Below, piece by piece: positions 25,145 through 35,000 of a stretch of DNA of 64,000 nt. Both the position numbers and the translations under genes were made by a program. Below the pieces are notes generated by a model. That model searched no databases. It had not been told where the DNA came from and saw only the letters and a program-made list of their open reading frames with translations. The DNA is taken from contig NZ_RBRE01000042.1 in assembly GCF_003700275.1 (NCBI RefSeq), positions 149,794-213,793 on the forward strand. Direction: 5' to 3'. The DNA comes from Pseudomonas cichorii (lineage in GTDB: Bacteria; Pseudomonadota; Gammaproteobacteria; Pseudomonadales; Pseudomonadaceae). How positions within the stretch are numbered: the stretch's first letter is position 1; every line of letters starts with the position of its first letter.

Positions 25145-26107
25145 TCACTTTCCCGGAAGTAGCCTGGACATTAAACGCTGAACAAGACTCATGTCCTCGA
25201 CTTCCGGAAAGTCAGCGCAAAGATGTTGGTAAATCACGGCCGACTGCTTGAAGTAATCAAGATGCTGTGTCGCAAAAAGCCTGCCCTGCTCCGCGATACC
25301 GGCGACCAGCGCGGGATCGTTGCGCAGCAGCGTCAACTTCTCTGCAAAATCTTGAGCGTCGCTATAGAGCATGGCATTGACGCCATCCTCCAGACCAAGC
25401 GCCTGTTCCTCACCGTACCCCTGACGGTAGGCAAGCAATACGCAGCCGCAGGCCATGGCCTCGAAGTTCTTCGCCATATACTCGCCAAGCCCGATATCCG
25501 CACTGACAAATACTCGAATGCGATTGAGCGCTTCGCGGTACTCATCGCCTGGGGCGGTGCGCATGAGCTGCAACTGAAACTGCTCTACAGCACGTTGCAG
25601 GAAATCCCGGCGTTCACGGTAGGTATCGCTGCCCAGGCGGCCAATGAATCCCAGTTCGATATCACGCTCGGCACCGCTGGCATACAACGAGGAACTGTTA
25701 TAGCCCTTGGCGAGAAAGTAGGCATCAACTCCCGTTTCACGAAAGCGTTCAGCCACTCGAAAGCCGGTCATGACGATTTTGGCGTTGGGTATTTTTCGAT
25801 AGAAAGCTGAAAACTTTCCCTGCCACCTGGAGCCGGAAATAAACTCCTGGCAAGCATCTTCCTCGTAGATCAGTAACCCGGAAATACGCTTGAGACGGCC
25901 GGCCTGTTTGCTCAGGTAGCGAAACAGCAGATCGAGCACGACCCGGTCATACTGCGAGAAATCGATGGCCTTCAGGACATCGCCCAAGCGCTTGTGCTGC
26001 TCACGGTCGACGTAGCGAACCTCGACTTCTGCAAAGCGTTCGAGCCCCTGCCACAGCTGGCGATTGTCGGGCTCCCGCGGGGTACAGCTCAGGACCAGAA
26101 TGCGCAT
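25145..26107 (-). CDS. Family 1-type glycosyltransferase of LPS core
   Basis: From the ATG at 26107 (MRILVLSCTPREPDNRQ) the 320-residue protein looks like a GT-B glycosyltransferase of the PF13524 type. It has IGRLGSDTYRERRDFL as the linker between the Rossmann halves and a C-terminal donor-site block GLGEYMAKNFEAMACGCVLL AYRQG, then ALGLEDGVNAMLY. The open frame extends to 26287, but the first 60 residues overlap the upstream gene out of frame and look random. Start and stop overlap with the upstream GT2 gene (TGATG), so the two transferases and the carbamoyltransferase form one operon. The sugar added is unknown. Confidence 0.8.
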   Translation of the reverse strand: MRILVLSCTPREPDNRQLWQGLERFAEVEVRYVDREQHKRLGDVLKAIDFSQYDRVVLDLLFRYLSKQAGRLKRISGLLIYEEDACQEFISGSRWQGKFSAFYRKIPNAKIVMTGFRVAERFRETGVDAYFLAKGYNSSSLYASGAERDIELGFIGRLGSDTYRERRDFLQRAVEQFQLQLMRTAPGDEYREALNRIRVFVSADIGLGEYMAKNFEAMACGCVLLAYRQGYGEEQALGLEDGVNAMLYSDAQDFAEKLTLLRNDPALVAGIAEQGRLFATQHLDYFKQSAVIYQHLCADFPEVEDMSLVQRLMSRLLPGK

Positions 26108-27009
26108 CAGCGCTTCCCGAACCTGAGCGCCTTGCGCAGGTAACTCCACGTCAACGCCTGCACAGGACTGAAACGAATGGCGCGCAGATAGTAACGACGC
26201 GCGACCCGGTAATCGCCAGCCAGTTGAGCGGCACGGAACAACGAGAGATAAACCTGAGCCGAATAGCGCGGCAAAAGGTACTGACACTCGTCCGGCAGGT
26301 GTGCAAACACCTCTTTGATCAGCCCTGTAGCCACGCTCTCTTCGTCGGCACGGCTATGGCGCAAACTGTCGGCATGCTTGTAGATGCGCGCAACCGGCTG
26401 CTGTACCAGAGCAACAGGAGCACTGACCAGGACATAGGCAAATACCGGTATATCCTCACCCGAACGCAGGTTGTGCGGATAAGGGCGCTCAAGCAGAAGG
26501 TCACGTCGCAAAAGGGTGCAGCAATGCGAAATGGCGATCTTCTTCTGCAACAGATAACGGCGAACCAGTTGATCCGCACTGCCTTGAACCGGAGTCGGCT
26601 GGCGCACACGTTCACGCCCGTCCGGATAGACCGAAACCTGTCCTCCCAGCACCAACCCCGCCTCCGGGTTATCAGTAACCGCCTGACGCAACAAGGCCAG
26701 TGCATCGGGTAACAACTCGTCATCGGCATCCAGCATCAGAGCATAGCGCCCCCGAGCCAGACGCACACCATGATTACGTGCCGCAGCCGCTCCGGCGTTG
26801 GCCTGATGCACCACGGTCATGCCGGTTTCATGGCGAGCCTGATAATCATCGAGCACACGCCGGGTATCGTCGGTGGAGCCATCATTGACGATAACCAGCT
26901 CGACATCGTCTGCCAATTGAGCCAGTACAGAATCAATCGCCCGCGGCAACAACAAGGCATAGTTGTAGGCCGGGATGACGACGCTGATCAGTGGCTCAGG
27001 CATTCTCAT
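26107..27009 (-). CDS. Family 2 glycosyltransferase (WapR-like)
   Basis: A GT-A inverting transferase with the nucleotide-sugar fold: LISVVIPAYNYALLLPRAID, VELVIVNDGSTDDTRRVLDD, GAAAARNHGVRLARGRYALM and the DxD-type motif LDADDELLP. In the second half LRSGEDIPVF holds the catalytic ED. It resembles WapR (PA5000), the alpha-1,3-rhamnosyltransferase that makes the O-antigen-accepting core form in P. aeruginosa, but substrate identity cannot be read from sequence. The start could be the ATG at 27009 or 27003; both overlap the carbamoyltransferase gene, whose stop is at 26996-26998. Confidence 0.82.
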   Translation of the reverse strand: MRMPEPLISVVIPAYNYALLLPRAIDSVLAQLADDVELVIVNDGSTDDTRRVLDDYQARHETGMTVVHQANAGAAAARNHGVRLARGRYALMLDADDELLPDALALLRQAVTDNPEAGLVLGGQVSVYPDGRERVRQPTPVQGSADQLVRRYLLQKKIAISHCCTLLRRDLLLERPYPHNLRSGEDIPVFAYVLVSAPVALVQQPVARIYKHADSLRHSRADEESVATGLIKEVFAHLPDECQYLLPRYSAQVYLSLFRAAQLAGDYRVARRYYLRAIRFSPVQALTWSYLRKALRFGKR

Positions 27010-28750
27010 AGGTTTCCACACCGTCCTTGACGACCAGAATATCTTCCATGATCAGGTACTGCAGGTCAGACCCGAAGAACATGTTCAGCGCGTCGGTCGG
27101 CGAACAGATCATCGGCTCGCCACGACGGTTGAGCGAGGTGTTGAGCGACACGCCGTTGCCGGTCAGGTTTTCCAGCGCCTTCATCATGTCGTAGTAGCGC
27201 GGGTTGTATTCGCGCTTGAGCACCTGGGCACGCGAGGTGCCGTCTTCGTGCACGACTTCCGGCACGCGGGTCTTCCACTCTTCCGCCACTTCAAAGGTGA
27301 AGGTCATGAACGGCGCAGGATGATCGATGGTGATCATCTGGGGTGCCACGGTGTCGAGCATCGACGGGCAGAAAGGTCTCCAGCGCTCGCGGAACTTGAT
27401 CTGCTCATTGATGCGGTTGGCGACGCCCGGAATGCTCGGGCAACCGATGATCGAACGACCACCCAGCGCACGTGGACCGAACTCCATGCGGCCCTGGAAC
27501 CAGGCGACCGGATTGCCTTCGACCATGATCTTCGCGATGCGCTCGGGCATGTTGTCGATCTGGCGCCAGACCGGCTTGCTCGGGTGACGGGCACAGGCCG
27601 CGATCACATCCTCGTTGCTGTAGGCCGGACCGAGGTAGACGTGTTCCATCTTCTCGACCGGCACGCCACGGGCGTGAGACACATAGGCAGCCGCGCCGAC
27701 TGCCGTACCGGCATCGCCGGACGCAGGCTGGACGAACAGTTCCTTGACTTCCGGACGGGCGATGATGCGCTGGTTGAGCTTCACGTTCAGCGCACAGCCG
27801 CCGGCGAAGGCGATCTTGCCGGTTTCCCTGAGAATGTCGCCCAGGTAGTGATCCATCATCTGCAGCGCGAGTTTCTCGAACAGCGCCTGCATGCTGGCGG
27901 CGTAGTGGATGTAAGGCTCGTCGGCAACATCGCCGACACGCTTTGGACCCAGCCACTCGATCAGTTTCGGCGAGAAGTAGAAACCCTTGCCGTTTTCCTT
28001 GTAGCGACGCAGACCGATGACGTTGGCCAGCTCGGTGTTGATCACCAGTTCGCCGTTTTCAAAGGTCGCCAGACGCGAGAAGTCATACTTGCTGGCATCG
28101 CCATACGGCGCCATGCCCATGACCTTGAATTCGCCGTCGAGCATCTCGAAGCCGAGGAATTCGGTGATCGCGCCATACAGGCCACCAAGGGAGTCCGGAT
28201 CGAAGAACTCCTTGATCTTGTAGATCTTGCCGTTCTCGCCATAGCCAAAGAAGGTCGTGGCGTACTCGCCCTTGCCATCGATGCCCATGATCGCGGTCTT
28301 TTCCTTGAAACCGGAGCAGTGGTAAGCGCTGGAGGCGTGGGCCAGGTGATGCTCGACCGGCTCGATCTTGATCTTTTTCGGATCGAAGCCCAATTGCTCG
28401 AGGCACCAGACAATCTTGTTGCGATAGCGCTTGTAGCGGCGATTACCCATCAGCAAGGCATCGAGGGCGCGGTCCGGGGCGTACCAGTAACGCTTGGCGT
28501 AGTGCCAGCGCGCCTTGCCGAACAGGCTGATCGGGGCGAACGGAATGGCAACCACATCGACGTCCGACGGCTTGATGCCTGCCTGTTCCAGACAGAACTT
28601 CGCCGATTCGTAGGGCATGCGGTTCTTTGCATGTTTATCGCGAACGAAACGCTCTTCCTCAGCCGCCGCGATCAGCTTGCCGTCGATATAAAGCGCTGCG
28701 GAAGGATCATGGCTAAGGGCGCCGGACAGGCCAAGGATCGTCAATGCCAC
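26996..28750 (-). CDS. wapO: LPS core carbamoyltransferase (NodU/CmcH family)
   Basis: The 584-residue protein has the N-terminal ASKHA-fold domain of carbamoyltransferases (ILGLSGALSHDPSAALYIDG, metal-site EHHLAHASSAYHCSGF, MGIDGKGEYATTFF). The YrdC-like C-terminal half follows (FAGGCALNVKLNQRI, GRMEFGPRALGGRSI, MLDTVAPQM, VSLNTSLNRRGEPM). The family moves carbamoyl from carbamoyl phosphate via carbamoyl-AMP. In P. aeruginosa WapO (PA5005) carbamoylates the inner-core heptose II, and position and length match that gene. It starts the operon wapO - GT2 - GT1 and is divergent from the giant toxin-like gene. Confidence 0.9.
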   Translation of the reverse strand: MALTILGLSGALSHDPSAALYIDGKLIAAAEEERFVRDKHAKNRMPYESAKFCLEQAGIKPSDVDVVAIPFAPISLFGKARWHYAKRYWYAPDRALDALLMGNRRYKRYRNKIVWCLEQLGFDPKKIKIEPVEHHLAHASSAYHCSGFKEKTAIMGIDGKGEYATTFFGYGENGKIYKIKEFFDPDSLGGLYGAITEFLGFEMLDGEFKVMGMAPYGDASKYDFSRLATFENGELVINTELANVIGLRRYKENGKGFYFSPKLIEWLGPKRVGDVADEPYIHYAASMQALFEKLALQMMDHYLGDILRETGKIAFAGGCALNVKLNQRIIARPEVKELFVQPASGDAGTAVGAAAYVSHARGVPVEKMEHVYLGPAYSNEDVIAACARHPSKPVWRQIDNMPERIAKIMVEGNPVAWFQGRMEFGPRALGGRSIIGCPSIPGVANRINEQIKFRERWRPFCPSMLDTVAPQMITIDHPAPFMTFTFEVAEEWKTRVPEVVHEDGTSRAQVLKREYNPRYYDMMKALENLTGNGVSLNTSLNRRGEPMICSPTDALNMFFGSDLQYLIMEDILVVKDGVETYENA

Positions 28751-29073
28751 TGGGTCTAGCCTCTTTAGTCTGCATGCAGGCGCATGGCGCCCGAGAAAAG
28801 ATGTGCCCCCCGCACACGGGCCAGGGACAACTTAAAGCGCGCGATTATAGCGTAATGACCGGGGATTTGGCTCGGGGGCTGAAAGCGGATCGGAAGATAT
28901 AACCGGATGTAACGCCTGAAAAGCCCTGCGACCGGCGTTGGCAGGTTTCTCCCGGCCAATAATTATCTACACCAGCGTGACTATCCACTTCTGATTGATT
29001 GAGGCCCATCACAGTCGGCCCGACGGCCCTCAATCAAACCCCAGCGCTTGAAGTGCTCACGGAAGTAAACACG
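28751..29073. other. Divergent intergenic region between wapO and the giant gene
   Basis: These 323 bases must carry the promoters of wapO (minus) and the large toxin-like gene (plus). The part near 28830-28960 is somewhat AT-richer, with TTATAGCG- and AATAATTATC-like stretches that could include -10 elements. I cannot assign a promoter with confidence. A TTG at 28999 opens the large frame earlier, but the ATG at 29074 has a better ribosome-binding site (GGAAG). No gene, repeat or RNA was recognised here. Confidence 0.4.
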
Positions 29074-32000
29074 ATGCAGACATTGCCTCCCTCCCCGGAA
29101 TTTCCCGACGATACCTTGCCCGCCGCTTTGGCCGCACTGAAGAGGCTCGCAGCGCTGAACATCAGCCTGCTCGGCGAACTGGACATGCTGCCCATGCCCG
29201 ACGATGCCTTGCTGAATGCGATCACCGACCTGGACAGTCCACGAACGGAACAGCAGACCTCCAGCCTGTTGCAGCGCATCAACGATTTCTGGGATACGCC
29301 CAGTGCGGCTTACGGAACCCGCTACGAGAAATTCCTGAGCGGCATGCAGCAAGCCCTGCGCGATGAACTGAACGTCAAGATCCACGAGCGCGACCTGACG
29401 GCCCGGTATGTTGCCTGCCTGCCCGCCTCGCGCCGTCGGTCGGACGACCCGCCACCAACTCCCGCGAAAAACTTTGCCCTGCGGATACAGCTTCAGGAGG
29501 ACCGGCAGGTCGAAGTGGCTGGCGCGCTGGTAATGACCCAGGAGCAGGGCCATACCTTGCTGGTGCTGCCCGGCATCGGCGCAACGGGTTTTACCAGTCA
29601 GGCAGAGATGTGCGAAACCCTCGCCCTCTGGCTCAATACCCCGACCTTGAAAGATGCGCTGCTCAACAGCATCGAACAGCGCCAGCAGGACTTGCTGAGA
29701 GAGATCGACAACGATCCTGACCTGCATCTCGAACCGTTCAGCGCCGCCGACCTGTTGCTCATGCCCGTCATCGGCTCGCCCTACGCCCACGCCATGGACC
29801 AGCTACTCGACAAGCAGCGCAGGGATGTCCATTACGCCTGCACACGACCTCGGCTCGATGATGCGGAAAAACACCAGACACTGATCCGTGAAGCGATTGG
29901 CATGCGCGGCCTGTTCGGTCCCGGTGCCATGCTGGAACTGCGCGAGCTGGCCGCCCTGGAAAGCCGCTATCGCCGCAGCCTGCCGGACTGGATCAAGCTT
30001 GCCAGTCACGGTGATCGCAATACTTACGCCGCACGACTGCGACAATACGATCAGGCCCGCACCGTCACTCTCAGCGCCCTCAGTGCGGCAGCGTCTCCCG
30101 AGCAGTTTGCCAGGGCACAACTGCGCATGCGCCTGGCCAACGATCTGGGCCATGATCTGGACCCCGGCGCGATAAAGGTCAGCACCCGCCGCAGCCTTGC
30201 CGTGACAGGCGAACCCTACACGGTGACCCGTTCCCTGACGGATCTGGCCTTGTACGGCCTGCATCCTGACGACCGAACGGCAGGTTCGGAGTTTCTCCAG
30301 CACACGACCTTCAGTCTCGAAGACGAGCCGCTGGACCCCGGCTATTCGTCCTTGACCCCGGCCTACCTGGCCCAGCTCATCGACGACCTGGAGCTGCGCC
30401 TGGCCTTCGCCGAATTCCAGAAGAGCGAGTACCGCAAGGAGCACAACCAGCAGCTCATGCAACTCCTGACTCGTCGACAGATCAGCGCCCTGGCTTATGC
30501 GGCAAAGATGCAGGGGCATATCCGTCCCGAGGATTTCAGCCTCGTCGAAACCGTGGCGACCCCGCTACAGAACAGCGCCGATTACCGACTGCACATCCAG
30601 CAGATCAGGCTCGACCGGCATGTGCTGAGCAAACTGCTGGTGATTCGCCAGGAGACGCCAGCCGGCCAGCTGGAACGCCTGATCATGGTTGCCGTGGATG
30701 CTCCGCATTCCCAGTGCTTCTGGGCCTTCGACAATGAAACCCAGCTACGACATGAACTGATCGGCTGGGTGGTGTCGGAACCACTGTGCGAATACCTGCT
30801 CAAGCAGGTGGAGGTTGCCGAACGCACAGACCTTGCCACGCAACTGTCCGCCCTGAAGCTCAAGCCTTACCCGCCGAAAGGTTTCATCGAGCTGCCCGGC
30901 CTGGCGGACTTTGATGCGGGGCTGCGGATTCTCGCCGAACAGCATGTTCGCGTGGCGCTGTCCGAGCAGGAACGCCACACGCCGCAATGGTATCGCCAGG
31001 CCAGCCACGCACAGCGCCAGGAACTGGTGGCTCTGGAGGATGCGGCCAACGGCGCGCTCAGGAACTACGAGGCCAGGCCGCACACCCGCATGCAGCCGTT
31101 CAAGGCCTATGTCCATGAGCGGGCCAGCGAACAGATCGGCAAGCTGCTCAACGTGCCGACCGGCAGCGTAGACCCTGATCTCATCGTGATCACCAGCGAA
31201 CGCGAGACGATTACCTACACCGACATGCTGCTCAATGGCTACGACGACAGCATCGGTATCATCCACAGCACTGCCGATACCCAGGCAACCTTCAGCGGAC
31301 CGGTCGGGGTGAATCTCAGCGTGTTGTCACCCATGAGTGTCGCGGCCTCGGTACGCGACAAATGGCTGGCCGACGATTACATCGCACTCGTCAACAGCAC
31401 CCTGCTCAACCCCGCTTCGCGTGGCTACGAGTACCGTCGCAAGACCAGCCTGCTGATGACCCAGTTGCAGATGAAAGCCGCCGCCTTGCGCAGCCTGCTC
31501 AAGGGCCATATCAGCGCGGTCCAGTATCAGTGGCTGCGGGACTCCATCGACCATGCTCACCTGAGCGATCCCCGGATCCGCGAGCAATATCCGCTGTATC
31601 CCCTGCAGATCCACGTGGATAAACCCTTTATCGCTTCGGGGCTGGACGGCATCGAGCAACTGGTGATTCCCGACACCAACCTCATCCACATCGAAACCGT
31701 GCAAGGCTGTATTGCCGTTCTACCCATGTCCATCAGGCAGACAGCGCTGCTGTACACGCCGCTGGCGCCGGACGGCATCGAATTCCGCCTGTTCAGCAGC
31801 TTCACTGATTCGCTCAAGACCCCTGGCATGATCGATTACTACAAGGATCGCTGCCGGATAAAGTCCGGCAAGACCCTGTCGTTCTTCCTTAACGACATGC
31901 GCCAGGGCAATGCCAACAAGGCGCCCTTCCTGCCCCGGGAGTCCATTTCCGATTTCGCGGACACCTGCTTCAATCGCCCGATCATGCGCAAGCTGCGCGA

Positions 32001-35000
32001 CGTGGAAGAAACCACTACCGGGCGCAACGACATGCTGGCCAGGGTGATCTGGAGCAGCATCGAGGTGATCGCCACCGTGATTACCCTGCCTTTTCCGCCT
32101 GCCAGCTTTGCCGTGGGCGTCCTGCTGTCCCTGCATGACACCGTACGCGCCCTCCAGGCCTTGCGTAACGGCGATAGCGAAACGGCCCGAGGCTATATTT
32201 TGACTTCGATCCTCAACAGTTTCGGTGCTGCTGGCGACCTGCATTCAGGCCTCAAGGGTTTCGGCGGCGTGATTCGCCAGGTCGGCCCGCCACCGCCACC
32301 TCACTCCGTGCTGCGCCCGGTGCACAAGTCACCGTCACTGCCGCGCTACGAGGATCTGTATCCGATCAACCTGTCCGACGAGCCCTTCCTGGTCGGCAAA
32401 CCGGACAGCAACGGTTACTTCCCGGTACTGCGCAATGTCGGCGCGCCTTCGGCAGAGGTCGATAACACCGGGCAGTTCGTCAGGCCCGGCGCCAACGGCA
32501 CATGGCAGCCCACAGGCCCGTCGCTCGGCGCGGCAAGTCCTTCGGCTGCGGGCGCGCCCAAGGGGTTTGAAGTCAGGCTTTCCCTGCGCAACGTGCCGCG
32601 CATGAGCGACGGCCACGGCAAAGGGGTCTGTACCCTCAATGGCAAGCATTACATCGAACTGTCCGGAACGACCTTTGAAGTGCAGTACGACGCCCAGCTA
32701 CGCTGCTGGCAAATCATCGACCCGGACAACCCGTTCGCCTTCTTCGGCAAACAACCGGTGCGTCTTGATGAACAGGGCCAATGGCAGCTCACAGACCAGG
32801 CCCAGTTACGCGGTGGCGGACTGGAAGGGCCACAGAATTACCGCCTCTTGCCGGAAGACGAAGCCGCCAATCCGGGCACAACCCTTGGCGATTACCAGCT
32901 ACCGGAATCGATGCAGCCGCACATGGACCTGATTATCAGCAAGGAAGGCTACGACCCGAGCGGCCTTGGCATGATGCAGTACTTTGAAACCTATTTTGTC
33001 GAGATGCGCCAGACGTTCGGCACGCTCAGGGAAAAGCTGTACCGGGATGCCAATGCATTTTTCGGCTCACCCTCCCTGCCACCGCGTCCGCCATTGCCAA
33101 CCCTTGAACCTGGAGCAACGCTCGACAACCTGTTCGAGAGCCTGTTTGCCAACAGCAAGGGGCTGGTCCTGAGCGAAGCGCCAAAATCAGTCGCCAGCAA
33201 ACGCCTGCTCATCCAGAACATGCCGCTGCTGGTAAAGGAGCGGGTCGAAATCCTCTACATCGAGCATCTGTTTACCGACAAACATCTGCCAAAACTGGCC
33301 CGCTACCGCCAACTGGGCAAGAAAACCCGCTCCGGCTCCCATGAAATCAAGGATCACCTTGAATACATCAACAACAAGGCACTGGATAACAAGACGACCG
33401 AATACGACTATTACCACCTGGTCAAGGTCGCCCACCGCCATGGCATCGAAGTCCGTCCGTTCAGCTCTTCGATCAGCTATCCGCTGATCATGCACCCTGT
33501 CGAATCGGCCGCAGGCGACGTCGCCGCAGGCCACAAGATGAGCAATTTCTTTGGTCACAAATTGATCAGCAGCGACGTGGCGGGCGATCCGTCGAGGCGC
33601 TGGATTGCCCTGCTCGATCAAAAGCTGGCGACCACCCAGGGCCATCTGCCCGGCATTGCCGAACTCGAAGGCGTGCCCAGCGTGCATATTCAGGACGTTG
33701 CAGGCGGACGTCCGACCCGGATCAAAAGCGCTGCCGCCGGCTCGACGTCAGCCGACTCGGTATCGCGTTGCGACTTCACGATAGAGTTCGCCAACCCGCT
33801 GATCATCGCTCCGACATCACCGCTGCCGCAGAGCACGCTGCTGGATATGGCCCTGTACAAGGAACTGGGCAAAAAGCCAAGCCTTGGCACAGAGGATATC
33901 TGGGCCGGCGAATACGGCTTTCGCTGGGATGAAACCCATGGCTGGTTGCGTATCGAGCCCGAGCTATGGAAACCCAACAGCCCGCTGACCGCGATCCAGC
34001 AGTCATTGGCAGACACCAACTACGAACTGCCGCTGGAAAACCGGGGCACCCTGTACCAACTGGCCAACTTCGAGCACAAAGGGCTCGATCAGAACTATTT
34101 ATTCCAGGACCCGGACATGAGCACGGTGCGGGGCAAGTTCTTCGCAGTACGCAGCAAGCTGCAAGCCGATGCCCGCGAGATCATCTCCTCCGAGCTGCCG
34201 CCACGCCCGACCATACCCGAGATCGATCCGAAAACCCCGTTGCCCGACTTTCTGCAAACGCTTTATCAACACACCGATGGCCTGGTGATTGGCGAAGGGC
34301 ATTCGTCAGTGGTCAGCAAGCGCTTGATTATCGACAACCTGCCGCTGTTGTCGCAGCAAAACGTCAAGACGCTGTACATGGAACACATGCTTGCCGATCT
34401 GCATCAGGCGGACCTTGATCGATTCTTCGAGACCGGGCAAATGAGCAAGACCCTGCTGCATGACCTGAAGCGACTCGACCGGGGACACAGAACCGACCCG
34501 AACAGGATCTACAACTATGAGCAACTGGTGCTCAAGGCCCAGCAGCACGGGGTGGAGATCCGCGCCATCGACTGCTCGGCAAGCTACCACCTCAAAGGCA
34601 TCCTGGGCGATGCACCGACCACGCGCCAGCAGATGATGAACCACTTTGCGTCCCTCACCATTCGCAAGCATCAGCAAATCATGGGACAGCACAAATGGAT
34701 TGCCCTGGTCGGCAACAGCCACTCCAACACCTTCCGACAGATCGTCCCCGGCCTCGCCGAACTTGAAGGCGGGATCGGCCTGCGTATTGCAGGTGTGCCG
34801 CCCGGTCAGTCCAGAGGTGTAATCGCCGACCCCGGAGAGATAGTCAGGATCGGCCTGGGTAGTGAAACCGTGCCGATCAAAGGCGACTATCTGGTGGAAA
34901 TGGAAGTGCGCGGCGCCGTGCAAGCCGTTCGCCCGCCCATGCCTTTGCCGATCGAGCAGCGCCTGAGCAACCCCGGCATGTTTCTCATCGAACAGTCGGA

